Positions 57,298 to 64,000 of a DNA stretch of 64,000 nucleotides are shown here, piece after piece. Positions within the stretch are counted from its first letter, which is position 1; every line of letters starts with the position of its first letter. Position numbers and translations under genes: made by a program. The stretch comes from Minwuia sp. (GTDB taxonomy: Bacteria; Pseudomonadota; Alphaproteobacteria; Minwuiales; Minwuiaceae), in the NCBI GenBank assembly GCA_029210175.1, contig JARGPL010000027.1, positions 186,001 to 250,000 on the forward strand. The letters are read 5' to 3'. The notes under the pieces were generated by a model. It was not told the DNA's origin and ran no database searches. It saw only the letters and a list, made by a program, of their open reading frames with translations.

Positions 57298-59602
57298 CAG
57301 CCCGGCCCGAAAGTCAGGCGCCTCAGGCGCCTCTGGCGGCAAGGACGGCGCCATGTCCCAGTCGGAGCATCTGCGCCATCTGCAGATGCTGCTCGACGTT
57401 TCGCGCCAGGTCGCGGCGCTGGACACGCTGGACGCCGTTCTCGATACCCTGATCACCGTGGCGGTGAAGGAGACCCGTGCCGAGCGCGGGACCCTGTTCC
57501 TGCACGACAGTTCCACCGGCGAGCTCTATTCGCGTGTCGCGCAGGGCATTCGCACGCACGAGATCCGCATCCTCGACAATGCCGGCATCGCCGGGGCGGT
57601 GTTCCATTCCGGCGTCGGCGAGATCGTTCACGATGCCTACAAGGACGACCGTTTCAATTCCGATGTCGACAAGGAAACCGGTTTCCACACCCAGTCGATT
57701 CTCTGCGCCCCGGTGAAGAATGCCAAGGGCGAGGTCATCGGCGTCGCTCAGGTGCTGAACAAGGCCGAAGGCGAGTTCATGGAACTCGACATGGCGGTAC
57801 TGGAGGGGATGACCACCCAGTGCGCCATCACCCTGCAGTCGATGCAGCTGGTCGAGCGGATGGAAAGCACGCGCAAGCGCGAGATCGAGTTTCTGAACGT
57901 CGTGTCCGACATGACATCCGAACTGGAACTGACCCGGCTGCTGCAGCGGGTCATGTCCGAAGCCACCCGGATGCTGGATGCGGAACGGTCCACGCTGTTC
58001 ATCAATGACGAAAAGACCAACGAGTTGTTCAGCCACGTCGGCGAAGGGCTTGATTCGGTGGAGATCCGCCTGCCCAATCACCTGGGCATCGCGGGTGCCG
58101 TGTTCGTGTCCGGCGACACGGTGAACATTCCCTACGCCTATGCCGATCTGCGCTTCAACCCCGGCTTCGACAAGCAGACCGGTTTCTTCACCCGCTCGAT
58201 CCTCTGCGTTCCGGTGGTGAACAAGGCGGGCAAGGTGATCGGCGTGACCCAGGCGCTGAACAAGCGCGGCGGTCCGTTCTCCGAAGAGGATGAAAGCCGC
58301 CTGAAGGCCTTCACCGCACAGATCGCCATCGGCCTGGAGAACGCCAAGCTGTTCGGCGATATCCAGGCGATGAAGAACTACAACGAGAGCATGCTGCAAT
58401 CCATGTCGAACGGTGTTGTCACCTTCGATGAGGAGCATGAGGCCAAGACCTGCAATGCCGCCGGTGCACGGATCATGCGCACGCTGGCCAAGTACGTCAT
58501 CGGGCAGAAGGCGTCGGACGTCTTCGGTGAGGGCAATGCCTGGCTGCTGGAAAAGATCGAACGGGTGGAGGAAAGCCGGGAGGGCGATACCTCCGTCGAT
58601 GCGGAACTGGTCTTCGGCGAGGAAAAGGTCTCTGCCAACATCAACGTGCTGCCGCTGACCTCCGGCGACGGAAAGCCGCTCGGCACCCTGATCATGATGG
58701 AGGACATCTCCAACGAGAAGCGGGTGAAGTCCACCCTGTCGCGCTACATGGATCCAGGTCTGGCCGACCAGATGCTGAAGGGCGGCAATCAGGAGGAAAT
58801 CCTGGGCGGACGGGACACGGTGGCGACCGTGCTGTTTTCCGACGTGCGCGGTTTCACGACCATTACCGAATCCCTGGGGGCGCAGGGCACCGTTGCCCTG
58901 CTTAACGACTATTTCGAGCTGATGGTCGACTGCATCTCCGAACAGGGCGGCATGCTCGACAAGTTCATCGGCGACGCCATCATGGCCGCCTTCGGCATTC
59001 CCGTACCGCATGAGGATGATGAGGATCGTGGCCTGCGTGCCGGGATCAACATGATCACCCGCCTGTGGGAATGGAATATCGAACGCAAGGCGCGCGGCGA
59101 CATGGAAGTGGACATGGGGCTGGGCCTCAACACAGGTTCCATCGTCGCTGGCAACATCGGCTCCAAGAAGCGCATGGACTACACCATGATCGGTGACGGC
59201 GTGAACCTCGCCGCCCGGCTGGAGAGCGCCTGCAAGCAATACAATGCCCGCATCCTGCTGTCGGAATACACGGTGGCGAAGCTGAAGGGCGTCTACCGCC
59301 TGCGCGACATCGACAAGGTGGTGGTGAAGGGCAAGACCCAGCCCGTCGGCGTCTTCGAATGCCTCGACTACCACAACGACCAGTCCTTCCCCAACCTGAT
59401 GGACGCGCTGGGCAACTTCAACGAAGGCGTGAAGCGCTATCGCCACCAGGAATGGGACAAGGCCATCAGTTATTTCGAGGAAGCGCTGAAGGCCAATGAT
59501 TCCGACAAGCTGGCCAACACCTACATCGAACGCTGCGCCCTGATGAAGGACACACCGCCGGGCGATGACTGGGACGGCGTCTGGATCATGACCAGCAAGT
59601 AG
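57290..59602 (+). CDS. Class III adenylate/guanylate cyclase with two GAF domains
   Basis: A 770-residue cytoplasmic signalling enzyme. GAF 1 (about 45-195) and GAF 2 (about 220-365) are similar to each other (RGTLFLHDSSTGELYSRVAQG; RSTLFINDEKTNELFSHVGEG). A PAS-like segment follows (about 375-490), then the cyclase domain (about 505-690): VLFSDVRGFTTITESL with metal-binding Asp, GDAIMAAFG, and GLNTGSIVAGNIGSKKRMDYTMIGDGVNLAARLE. The helical C-terminus suggests a TPR-like tail. GGAGGAGAA lies 6 bp before ATG 57290. No membrane helix. Confidence 0.92.
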   Translation: MYDSPARKSGASGASGGKDGAMSQSEHLRHLQMLLDVSRQVAALDTLDAVLDTLITVAVKETRAERGTLFLHDSSTGELYSRVAQGIRTHEIRILDNAGIAGAVFHSGVGEIVHDAYKDDRFNSDVDKETGFHTQSILCAPVKNAKGEVIGVAQVLNKAEGEFMELDMAVLEGMTTQCAITLQSMQLVERMESTRKREIEFLNVVSDMTSELELTRLLQRVMSEATRMLDAERSTLFINDEKTNELFSHVGEGLDSVEIRLPNHLGIAGAVFVSGDTVNIPYAYADLRFNPGFDKQTGFFTRSILCVPVVNKAGKVIGVTQALNKRGGPFSEEDESRLKAFTAQIAIGLENAKLFGDIQAMKNYNESMLQSMSNGVVTFDEEHEAKTCNAAGARIMRTLAKYVIGQKASDVFGEGNAWLLEKIERVEESREGDTSVDAELVFGEEKVSANINVLPLTSGDGKPLGTLIMMEDISNEKRVKSTLSRYMDPGLADQMLKGGNQEEILGGRDTVATVLFSDVRGFTTITESLGAQGTVALLNDYFELMVDCISEQGGMLDKFIGDAIMAAFGIPVPHEDDEDRGLRAGINMITRLWEWNIERKARGDMEVDMGLGLNTGSIVAGNIGSKKRMDYTMIGDGVNLAARLESACKQYNARILLSEYTVAKLKGVYRLRDIDKVVVKGKTQPVGVFECLDYHNDQSFPNLMDALGNFNEGVKRYRHQEWDKAISYFEEALKANDSDKLANTYIERCALMKDTPPGDDWDGVWIMTSK

Positions 59603-59610
59603 CGGCCAGA

Positions 59611-60360
59611 CTGATATTTGACCCCGCCCTCATCGCCATCGTCATCGCGACATTCCTGATCGCTGGGGTGGCGAAGGGCGTCGTCGGCTTTGGCTTGCCC
59701 ACCATCGCGCTGGCCATCCTTACCATGGCGGGGAGTCTGTACGATGCGATGGGGCTGCTGCTGCTGCCCTCGCTGATCACCAACATCTGGCAGGCCCTGG
59801 ACGGCAGCCGCCTGCGGTCGCTGGCCCGACGGCTCTGGCCCTTCCTGCTGATTGCCGTGCTTGGCACGCTTGTCGGCCTGCGCCTCGCGTCAGGCTTCGA
59901 TCCCAGGCTGCTGGTGGTGCTGATGGGTGCCTTGCTGGTGCTGCACGGCCTGAGCGGCCTGCGTGGCTGGAAGCTGCGGATCGCCGAGCGGCGGGAACGC
60001 CCGGCCGGTCTTCTGGCCGGTGGGCTGAACGGCCTGCTCACCGGCCTGACCGGATCCTTCGTGGTGCCGGGCGTGATCTACCTGCAGGCGCTGGGTCTGC
60101 CACGCGACCGGCTGGTGCAGGCGATGGGCATGCTGTTCACGGTCTCCACCCTGGCGCTGCTGGGCGGCCTCGGCGCGGAGGGGCTGCTGACCCTCGATAT
60201 CGGCATGCTGTCGGCGCTCGGCGTTCCGGCTGCGCTCATCGGCATGGTGATCGGGCGGCGCATCCGCAGCCTGCTGCCAGAACGGCAGTTCCGGCAGGTG
60301 TTTCAGGTGGCTGTCCTGCTGCTCGGGATCGCTGTCATGGTGAGTGCGACCGCGCCCTGA
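59611..60360 (+). CDS. TauE/SafE-family permease with non-canonical start
   Basis: A membrane protein of about 249 residues with seven to eight helices; the family exports sulfite, sulfoacetate or other organic anions. FLIAGVAKGVVGFGLPTIALAILTM and GLNGLLTGLTGSFVVPGVIYLQALG are the two family half-signatures. Homology begins at LIFDPALIAIVIATF, but the only in-frame candidates there are CTG 59611 or ATA 59614; the first conventional start, GTG 59668, would delete half of helix 1. Nine bp after the cyclase stop. Confidence 0.8.
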   Translation: MIFDPALIAIVIATFLIAGVAKGVVGFGLPTIALAILTMAGSLYDAMGLLLLPSLITNIWQALDGSRLRSLARRLWPFLLIAVLGTLVGLRLASGFDPRLLVVLMGALLVLHGLSGLRGWKLRIAERRERPAGLLAGGLNGLLTGLTGSFVVPGVIYLQALGLPRDRLVQAMGMLFTVSTLALLGGLGAEGLLTLDIGMLSALGVPAALIGMVIGRRIRSLLPERQFRQVFQVAVLLLGIAVMVSATAP

Positions 60361-60365
60361 CCCCG

Positions 60366-60493
60366 GATCGTTCCACTGTTGGATTGCATCACCAGCCCGC
60401 TCCCCCATTCGGCCACCCACTGGATCATCCTGGGTGGATGGCCGGGTGGGGGAGCGGGCTGGTGCGGTTCCATCATTTGATGGACAGATCTAG
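60366..60493 (+). repeat. 128-bp palindromic repeat, copy B
   Basis: It matches 22400-22527 in inverted chromosomal orientation with only a few differences, and begins 6 bp after the TauE-like stop. The internal dyad has arms of about 28 bases (CCAGCCCGCTCCCCC / GGGGGAGCGGGCTGG). The right end (TCTAG) overlaps the 26-bp direct repeat. Confidence 0.85.
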
Positions 60494-60514
60494 ATGTATA
60501 GTCCCGCAGTGTGA
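60489..60514 (+). repeat. 26-bp exact direct repeat, left copy
   Basis: Identical over 26 bases to 63051-63076 (begins TCTAGATGTATAGTCC, ends GCAGTGTGA). The two copies bracket about 2.54 kb containing the dioxygenase, NmrA and HxlR genes. The left copy abuts the 128-bp repeat. Confidence 0.85.
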
Positions 60515-60563
60515 TAGCCGTTTGACTTGGTTGGGGCCGAATGGGCCATGATGGCCCGGAACA

Positions 60564-61388
60564 TCACCCGAACCGGTACGCCGATTCCACTGCCCCCATG
60601 ACGACATCCGTCAGCGTCTTGCGTCCCGGATCAGTACCGGCCGCGCCGACCGCGACGTGAAGCGGCAGAAGGTGTTCCTCACGTGGATGAGCGTCACGGG
60701 CGGCGGGCACCTTGTGCCAGGCAGCAAGCGCATCGATGCGGTTCTCGGGCGTGGCCTTGGTGAGAACCTCCTCCAGCCACGCATCGAAGCGCTGCGACCC
60801 AGGGTCTGGAGAACCGACGTCAACGCCGCCACCGCGCATGCTGGCCATCATGGTCTGCATGTTGTGGTAGGTCATGCCACTGCCGATGATCAGCACGCCT
60901 TCGTCGCGCAAGGGGGCCAGCGCCTGCCCCAGCCGGATATGATCCTCGGCATCAAGGCTTGCCAGCAGAGAGACCTGCACGATCGGGACATCGGCATTGG
61001 GGAACGCAACCTTCAAGGGGATGAACACGCCGTGATCAAAGCCCCGGCCGTGATCGTATTTCCAGTCAATGCCCGCCTCGCCCAGCAACGCGGCGATCCG
61101 AGCGGAAAGCTCCGGGGCGCCAGCGGCCGGAAACTTGATCTCATATGTGTGCGGCGGGAAGCCGTAGTAGTCATAAAGGAGCGGCGGCGACGTATTGTTC
61201 TGGATTGTAACGACCTCTTCCTCCCAATGACCGGATATCAAGACGATGGCATTCAGGCGCGCGCCGATGTCTTCGGGAATTTGGCGCAAGTGGGCCGCCA
61301 TCCGATCCCACGTGCCGGGCGGATTCCACTCCATGAAAAAACAGGGGCCGCCGCCATGGGGCACGAAGAGCGTGGGTAGCCTGCTCAA
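60564..61388 (-). CDS. DODA-type (YgiD-like) class III extradiol dioxygenase
   Basis: A 274-residue LigB-fold protein similar to 4,5-DOPA dioxygenases. It has TLFVPHGGGPCFFM with the first metal His, VLISGHWEEEVVTIQ with the second, YDYYGFPPHTYEIKFPAAGAP (family hallmark), DHGVFIPLKVAFPNADVPIVQVSL and SGMTYHNMQTM. The start appears to be TTG 61388; no ATG precedes MSRLPTLFVPHGG. It is 67 bp downstream of the NmrA-like gene, likely cotranscribed. Substrate presumably a catechol, which fits a quinone/phenol response. Confidence 0.85.
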   Translation of the reverse strand: MSRLPTLFVPHGGGPCFFMEWNPPGTWDRMAAHLRQIPEDIGARLNAIVLISGHWEEEVVTIQNNTSPPLLYDYYGFPPHTYEIKFPAAGAPELSARIAALLGEAGIDWKYDHGRGFDHGVFIPLKVAFPNADVPIVQVSLLASLDAEDHIRLGQALAPLRDEGVLIIGSGMTYHNMQTMMASMRGGGVDVGSPDPGSQRFDAWLEEVLTKATPENRIDALAAWHKVPAARDAHPREEHLLPLHVAVGAAGTDPGRKTLTDVVMGAVESAYRFG

Positions 61389-61455
61389 GGCGCACCTACG
61401 ATCCAGGCCCCGACCTGCTGCAGCCGGGTTCTCCTGAACATTCGAACCGCAGACT

Positions 61456-62313
61456 TCATCCCTTGAAGGCCGCCGCGTGATCTTCGGCGAACTGACGGAA
61501 GGTGCGCGGGCGGCGCCCTGTCACCGCTTCGACCGTATCGGCAACATAGGCCAGATGACCGGCCGGACCCAGAGCGTAAAGCTCGTTCATCAGGTCCGCC
61601 AGCTTCTCCGGCATCCCGGCCGACATCATCCCTTCCTTTGCCGCGGCGAGCGGGACGTCGACATAGTTGACGCCTTTGTCGAGGACGTCGGACAGAATCG
61701 CGGCCATCTCCGCGCAGCTGACCGCCTCGCCACCGGTAATCGGATACGCCTTGTTCTCGTGTCCGGCCTCGGTCAGGGCCACCACGCCGACCTGGGCAAT
61801 GTCGCGGGCATCGACCCAGCTAACCTTGCTATCGCCTAGTGGCATATAGAAAGCGCCCTGCTCACGAATCGTGTCTGCGAACATGAGCATGTTCTGCATG
61901 AAGAAGGTCGGCTGGAGAAAAGTGTAAGCGATGCCCGTCGCCTTCACCTCTTCCTGGTTGTTTCCATGCCAGCGTCCGATTTCGACACCGGCGTCGGGCC
62001 CCGCGCCAGTGCCCGTCGACATGACTATATGCTTCACGCCGGCCGTCTTCGCCGCCTGAATCGCCGCGGATTTCATGGCGATCTGATCAAGATGCAGCGG
62101 TGTGACCAGGAACAGCTTGTCCGCGCCGTCCATGGCGGCCGCCACCGTTTCAGGGCGGGAAAGATCGCCCTCCACCAACTGCACCTTCGTTCCCAGCACG
62201 GCCTCGGCCTTGGCCTTGTCACGGACAAGCGCCCGGACCCCCACGCCTTTCGTCACGAGTTGCCGCGTCACTTCGGACCCGATATTGCCGGTCGCGCCGA
62301 TCACCAAAATCAT
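61456..62313 (-). CDS. NmrA-like NAD(P)-binding oxidoreductase
   Basis: A 285-residue atypical SDR of the NmrA / NAD(P)H:quinone oxidoreductase type: MILVIGATGNIGSEVTRQLV is the Rossmann start, VQLVEGDLSRPETVAAAMDGADKLFLVTPL the conserved following part. The classical SDR Tyr-x3-Lys is absent. AGGAGGCGTAGAG precedes ATG 62313. It is divergent from the HxlR regulator, a standard quinone- or disulfide-stress arrangement (compare YodB and YtfG/QorB systems). Confidence 0.88.
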   Translation of the reverse strand: MILVIGATGNIGSEVTRQLVTKGVGVRALVRDKAKAEAVLGTKVQLVEGDLSRPETVAAAMDGADKLFLVTPLHLDQIAMKSAAIQAAKTAGVKHIVMSTGTGAGPDAGVEIGRWHGNNQEEVKATGIAYTFLQPTFFMQNMLMFADTIREQGAFYMPLGDSKVSWVDARDIAQVGVVALTEAGHENKAYPITGGEAVSCAEMAAILSDVLDKGVNYVDVPLAAAKEGMMSAGMPEKLADLMNELYALGPAGHLAYVADTVEAVTGRRPRTFRQFAEDHAAAFKG

Positions 62314-62419
62314 CTCTACGCCTCCTGAACACTTTCCTTGGGATTGCGGAGCCGCCAGTCGATTGCCAAGCCCCCGTCTCTCGCTTAATATCCTAACGGA
62401 AGCAACTCTCCGTTGAAAA

Positions 62420-62441
62420 GTAGGTACCCCGTAGTAACTAC
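62420..62441. promoter_or_regulatory. Candidate HxlR operator
   Basis: An imperfect inverted repeat, GTAGGTAC (62420-62427) against GTAACTAC (62434-62441), lies directly before the HxlR start in the 130-bp divergent gap. HxlR-family regulators bind GTA..TAC-type dyads between divergent genes. Placement favours autoregulation and control of the NmrA gene. Confidence 0.5.
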
Positions 62442-62443
62442 CC

Positions 62444-62827
62444 ATGACCCGTTTCGCCCATGAGCCATCTTGTCCCGTCGAAGCAATGTTCCGCGTCCTT
62501 ATGGGGCGTTGGACAATGTATATCCTGTGGACCTTGAGGCGGGATGGGCCGCTCAGATTCGGTGTTTTGAAGAGGCAGCTGACTGGTGTTTCGTCGAAGG
62601 TGCTGACTGAGCGTTTGCGTTTGCTCGAAAGCGAAGGGCTTGTTTATCGCCAACACAACCCGACGATCCCGCCCGAAGTCACTTATGGGTTGACGGAGCA
62701 CGGGAAGGGACTGGGCGATGCGCTGGACGCCCTTGAAGCGATCGCACGCCGCTGGGATAGCCGCAACGAGATCGCGTCGGAGCCGAAGATTCCTCTGAGG
62801 AATTCCGCGCGCACGGGACGACCCTGA
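62444..62827 (+). CDS. HxlR-family transcriptional regulator
   Basis: A 127-residue winged-helix regulator: SCPVEAMFRVLMGRWTMYILWTL and GPLRFGVLKRQLTGVSSKVLTERLRLLESEGLVYRQ. The single N-terminal Cys (about residue 10, EPSCPVE) matches the redox-sensing Cys of YodB/HypR/QorR, pointing to quinone, diamide or aldehyde sensing. It is leaderless or nearly so: the operator-like dyad occupies the expected ribosome-binding position. Confidence 0.9.
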   Translation: MTRFAHEPSCPVEAMFRVLMGRWTMYILWTLRRDGPLRFGVLKRQLTGVSSKVLTERLRLLESEGLVYRQHNPTIPPEVTYGLTEHGKGLGDALDALEAIARRWDSRNEIASEPKIPLRNSARTGRP

Positions 62828-62940
62828 GATTTTGCGCACGTCTGTCAACGTATGAGACCTGCGCCCGGGTAGGGGTAGACGGCGGACAATGCTGCTTTTC
62901 GACTGCGGCGACCGAGAGGGCAGGTCGGCACACTGACGGC

Positions 62941-63048
62941 TCAACTCTGGCTATCAGGCCTGCAGGCCACGTCGCTGAGGGGCAGGCTGAGCGGATAAGC
63001 CCGGGGCATGAGGTCATCAATGCGGCTGTTGGGATCGCATCGAAAGCA
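62941..63048 (-). mobile_element. Possible IS66-family transposase C-terminal remnant
   Basis: On the minus strand this reads DPNSRIDDLMPRAYPLS then about 15 more residues to a stop. This resembles the R-I-D-[DE]-L-[ML]-P end of IS66 TnpC proteins as I remember them. It is cut at the right by the 26-bp direct repeat. The stretch 62828-62940 beyond the stop contains no gene and may be the element's end. Confidence 0.4.
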
Positions 63049-63050
63049 TG

Positions 63051-63076
63051 TCTAGATGTATAGTCCCGCAGTGTGA
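63051..63076 (+). repeat. 26-bp exact direct repeat, right copy
   Basis: Same 26 bases as 60489-60514. It sits exactly at the junction where the IS3 transposase frame becomes recognisable (GTGACGCTGGAC begins in its last bases) and where the IS66-like remnant stops. Confidence 0.85.
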
Positions 63077-63312
63077 CGCTGGACTTCTCTCGCCCAGGCA
63101 AACCAACGGACAATGGGTTCATAGAAGCGTTCAACAGCAAGTTCCGGACGGAATGCCTGAACGCGCACTGGTTCATGACGCTTGCCGATGCCCGCGAAAA
63201 GCTGGAGGATTGGCGTAGAGACTACAACGAGGTCAGACCTCACAGCGCGATCGGATACAACGTCCCGATCGCCGTACATGATCCCGGCGGCGAAACCAGC
63301 CCGTCATCGTGA
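63073..63312 (+). mobile_element. IS3-family transposase (OrfB), C-terminal fragment
   Basis: The last ~79 residues of an IS3-type integrase-core transposase: VTLDFSRPGKPTDNGFIEAFNSKFRTECLN, with the catalytic Glu in FIEAFN, then LADAREKLEDWRRDYNEVRPHSAIGY and a short tail. The helper domain and the two upstream Asp residues are missing. It is therefore inactive. Confidence 0.85.
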
Positions 63313-63593
63313 TCAGGCCGGAAAATCTAACCTCCGGCGGTCCAGACAATGGGCTCAGTGCACAGTCAGGGCCGGACTCTAATCAAGGCTGGAGGAAAAT
63401 CAGGGGTCACGTCTGTGGCGGCACTTGAGAGAGATCAAGGCGCGAGCCTGCATATGTTGCTATTGAAAGCCGCCGAGACCGTCCGGTTACGGTCACCCTG
63501 CGCCGGTCATCGCGCGCCGCGCTGGCGGCAGAGCGACCGATCTCGGGTGGAGCCGCAACTCGACGCCAGGTCAAACAACGACGAGATGAGGGG
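63313..63593. other. IS 3' end and leader of the HlyD-like gene
   Basis: No gene. 63313-63410 probably contains the non-coding right end of the IS3-type element: AATCTAACCTCCGGCGGTCC is echoed by CTCTAATCAAGGCTGGAGG, and GGGGTCAC near 63406-63413 may be its terminus. 63414-63593 must hold the HlyD-like gene's promoter; no clear -35/-10 seen. Confidence 0.4.
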
Positions 63594-64000
63594 ATGAGCA
63601 AACCGATCAAGACTTGGCTGTTCCGGATCGCGGTCGTCGCGCTTGTCGGCGTGGCGGCCGCCGCCGCCTGGCGGTTTCTCCAGCCGCAGGGGCTGCCGGA
63701 TGGGTTCGCCGGCAGCAACGGCCGGATCGAGGCCGTGGAGATCAACATCGCAGCCAAGACCGCAGGCCGGGTCAAGGACATTCTGACCAACGAAGGCGAT
63801 TTTGTCCGCGCCGGGCAGGAACTGGCGAAAATGGATACGGCCGTCCTGGAGGCGCAACTCCGGGAGGCCGAGGCAAAGCTGCGCCGGGCGCTTATCGGCA
63901 TCGAGACCGCGCAAAGCCAGGTGACTCAGCGCGAAGCCGAGAAGCAGGCCACCGAGGCGTTCATTGCTCAGAGGAAGGCAGAGTTCGACGCCGCGCAAAG
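63594..64000 (+). CDS. HlyD/EmrA-type membrane fusion protein (partial)
   Basis: The first 135 residues of a periplasmic adaptor, cut by the window end. It has an N-terminal membrane anchor (LFRIAVVALVGVAAAAAWRFL), then the first half of the biotinyl-lipoyl motif (GRIEAVEINIAAKTAGRVKDILTNEGDFVRAGQELAKMD) and the start of an alpha-helical hairpin rich in Ala/Glu/Gln. Most like YbhG-type efflux adaptors. GATGAGGGG precedes ATG 63594. Partner ABC or MFS genes should follow outside the window. Confidence 0.88.
   Translation, partial: MSKPIKTWLFRIAVVALVGVAAAAAWRFLQPQGLPDGFAGSNGRIEAVEINIAAKTAGRVKDILTNEGDFVRAGQELAKMDTAVLEAQLREAEAKLRRALIGIETAQSQVTQREAEKQATEAFIAQRKAEFDAAQ

Noticed and set aside
57323-59446. 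707-codon minus-strand frame opposite the cyclase
   Set aside because: Antisense shadow; long only because of GC-rich codon bias.
62679-63176. 165-codon minus-strand frame over the IS junction
   Set aside because: Crosses unrelated mobile-element fragments and the HxlR 3' end; no family resemblance as a whole.
63349-63597. 82-codon plus-strand frame before the HlyD-like gene
   Set aside because: Overlaps the HlyD-like start, begins in IS end sequence, and has no recognisable domain.

Overview
The window is GC-rich, densely packed chromosomal DNA from an alphaproteobacterium. This is inferred from the sdhCDAB order, the ATP-type pckA, a short phasin, a TorF-type putative porin, RTX repeats and many ATGA stop/start overlaps. 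A Rhodospirillales-like marine or soil lineage is plausible, but the genus cannot be fixed from sequence alone. No rRNA, tRNA or CRISPR array was seen.

Layout. 1-4.3 kb: a polyamine-type ABC importer operon (ATPase, binding protein, two permeases; the last permease runs off the left edge). 4.6-7.4 kb: creatinase, an AhpD-like protein and a YgfZ-like folate protein. 7.4-10.7 kb: hairpin repeats, an iron alcohol dehydrogenase divergent from a 4-hydroxybutyryl-CoA-dehydratase-like flavoprotein that lacks the Fe-S ligands, and an orphan ParD-like antitoxin. 10.7-17.7 kb: a transglutaminase / ATP-grasp-alpha-E / amidoligase operon predicted to act on peptides. 17.8-26.3 kb: housekeeping genes (ychF, pth, rplY, prs, lgt, midA, pgeF) plus a lipoprotein, a tiny membrane ORF and a metal-free M24 protein. 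26.4-32.5 kb: an operon with a nucleoside-type ABC importer, an agmatine-deiminase-like protein without its catalytic Cys, a DHRS6-like SDR and an internally deleted acyl-CoA synthetase. 32.6-39.4 kb: an esterase, a large RTX protein, a PfkB kinase, glycerol kinase and a decayed oxidoreductase remnant.

39.4-46.6 kb: housekeeping (hemW, aminopeptidase P, prmA, cysK, an Rrf2 regulator, dut, coaBC). 46.9-52.3 kb: sdhCDAB and pckA, each followed by a clear terminator. 52.4-55.9 kb: GNAT, mgtE, phasin and TorF porin, with TGC-N3-GCA palindromes resembling PhaR operators. 56.2-60.4 kb: a 36-residue-repeat coiled-coil protein translationally coupled to a GAF-GAF class III cyclase, then a TauE-like permease.

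60.4-63.6 kb is a mobile-element scar. It holds a 128-bp repeat also present at 22.4 kb, and a 26-bp exact direct repeat that brackets a redox-type module (HxlR regulator, NmrA-like oxidoreductase, DODA-like dioxygenase). IS66-like and IS3 transposase fragments lie at its right end. A HlyD-type membrane fusion protein begins at 63.6 kb and leaves the window.

The strongest candidates for new biology are the coiled-coil/cyclase pair, the two full-length enzymes whose catalytic ligands are replaced, the 128-bp post-stop repeat family and the bracketed redox island. Comparisons to family members were made from memory without alignment software.
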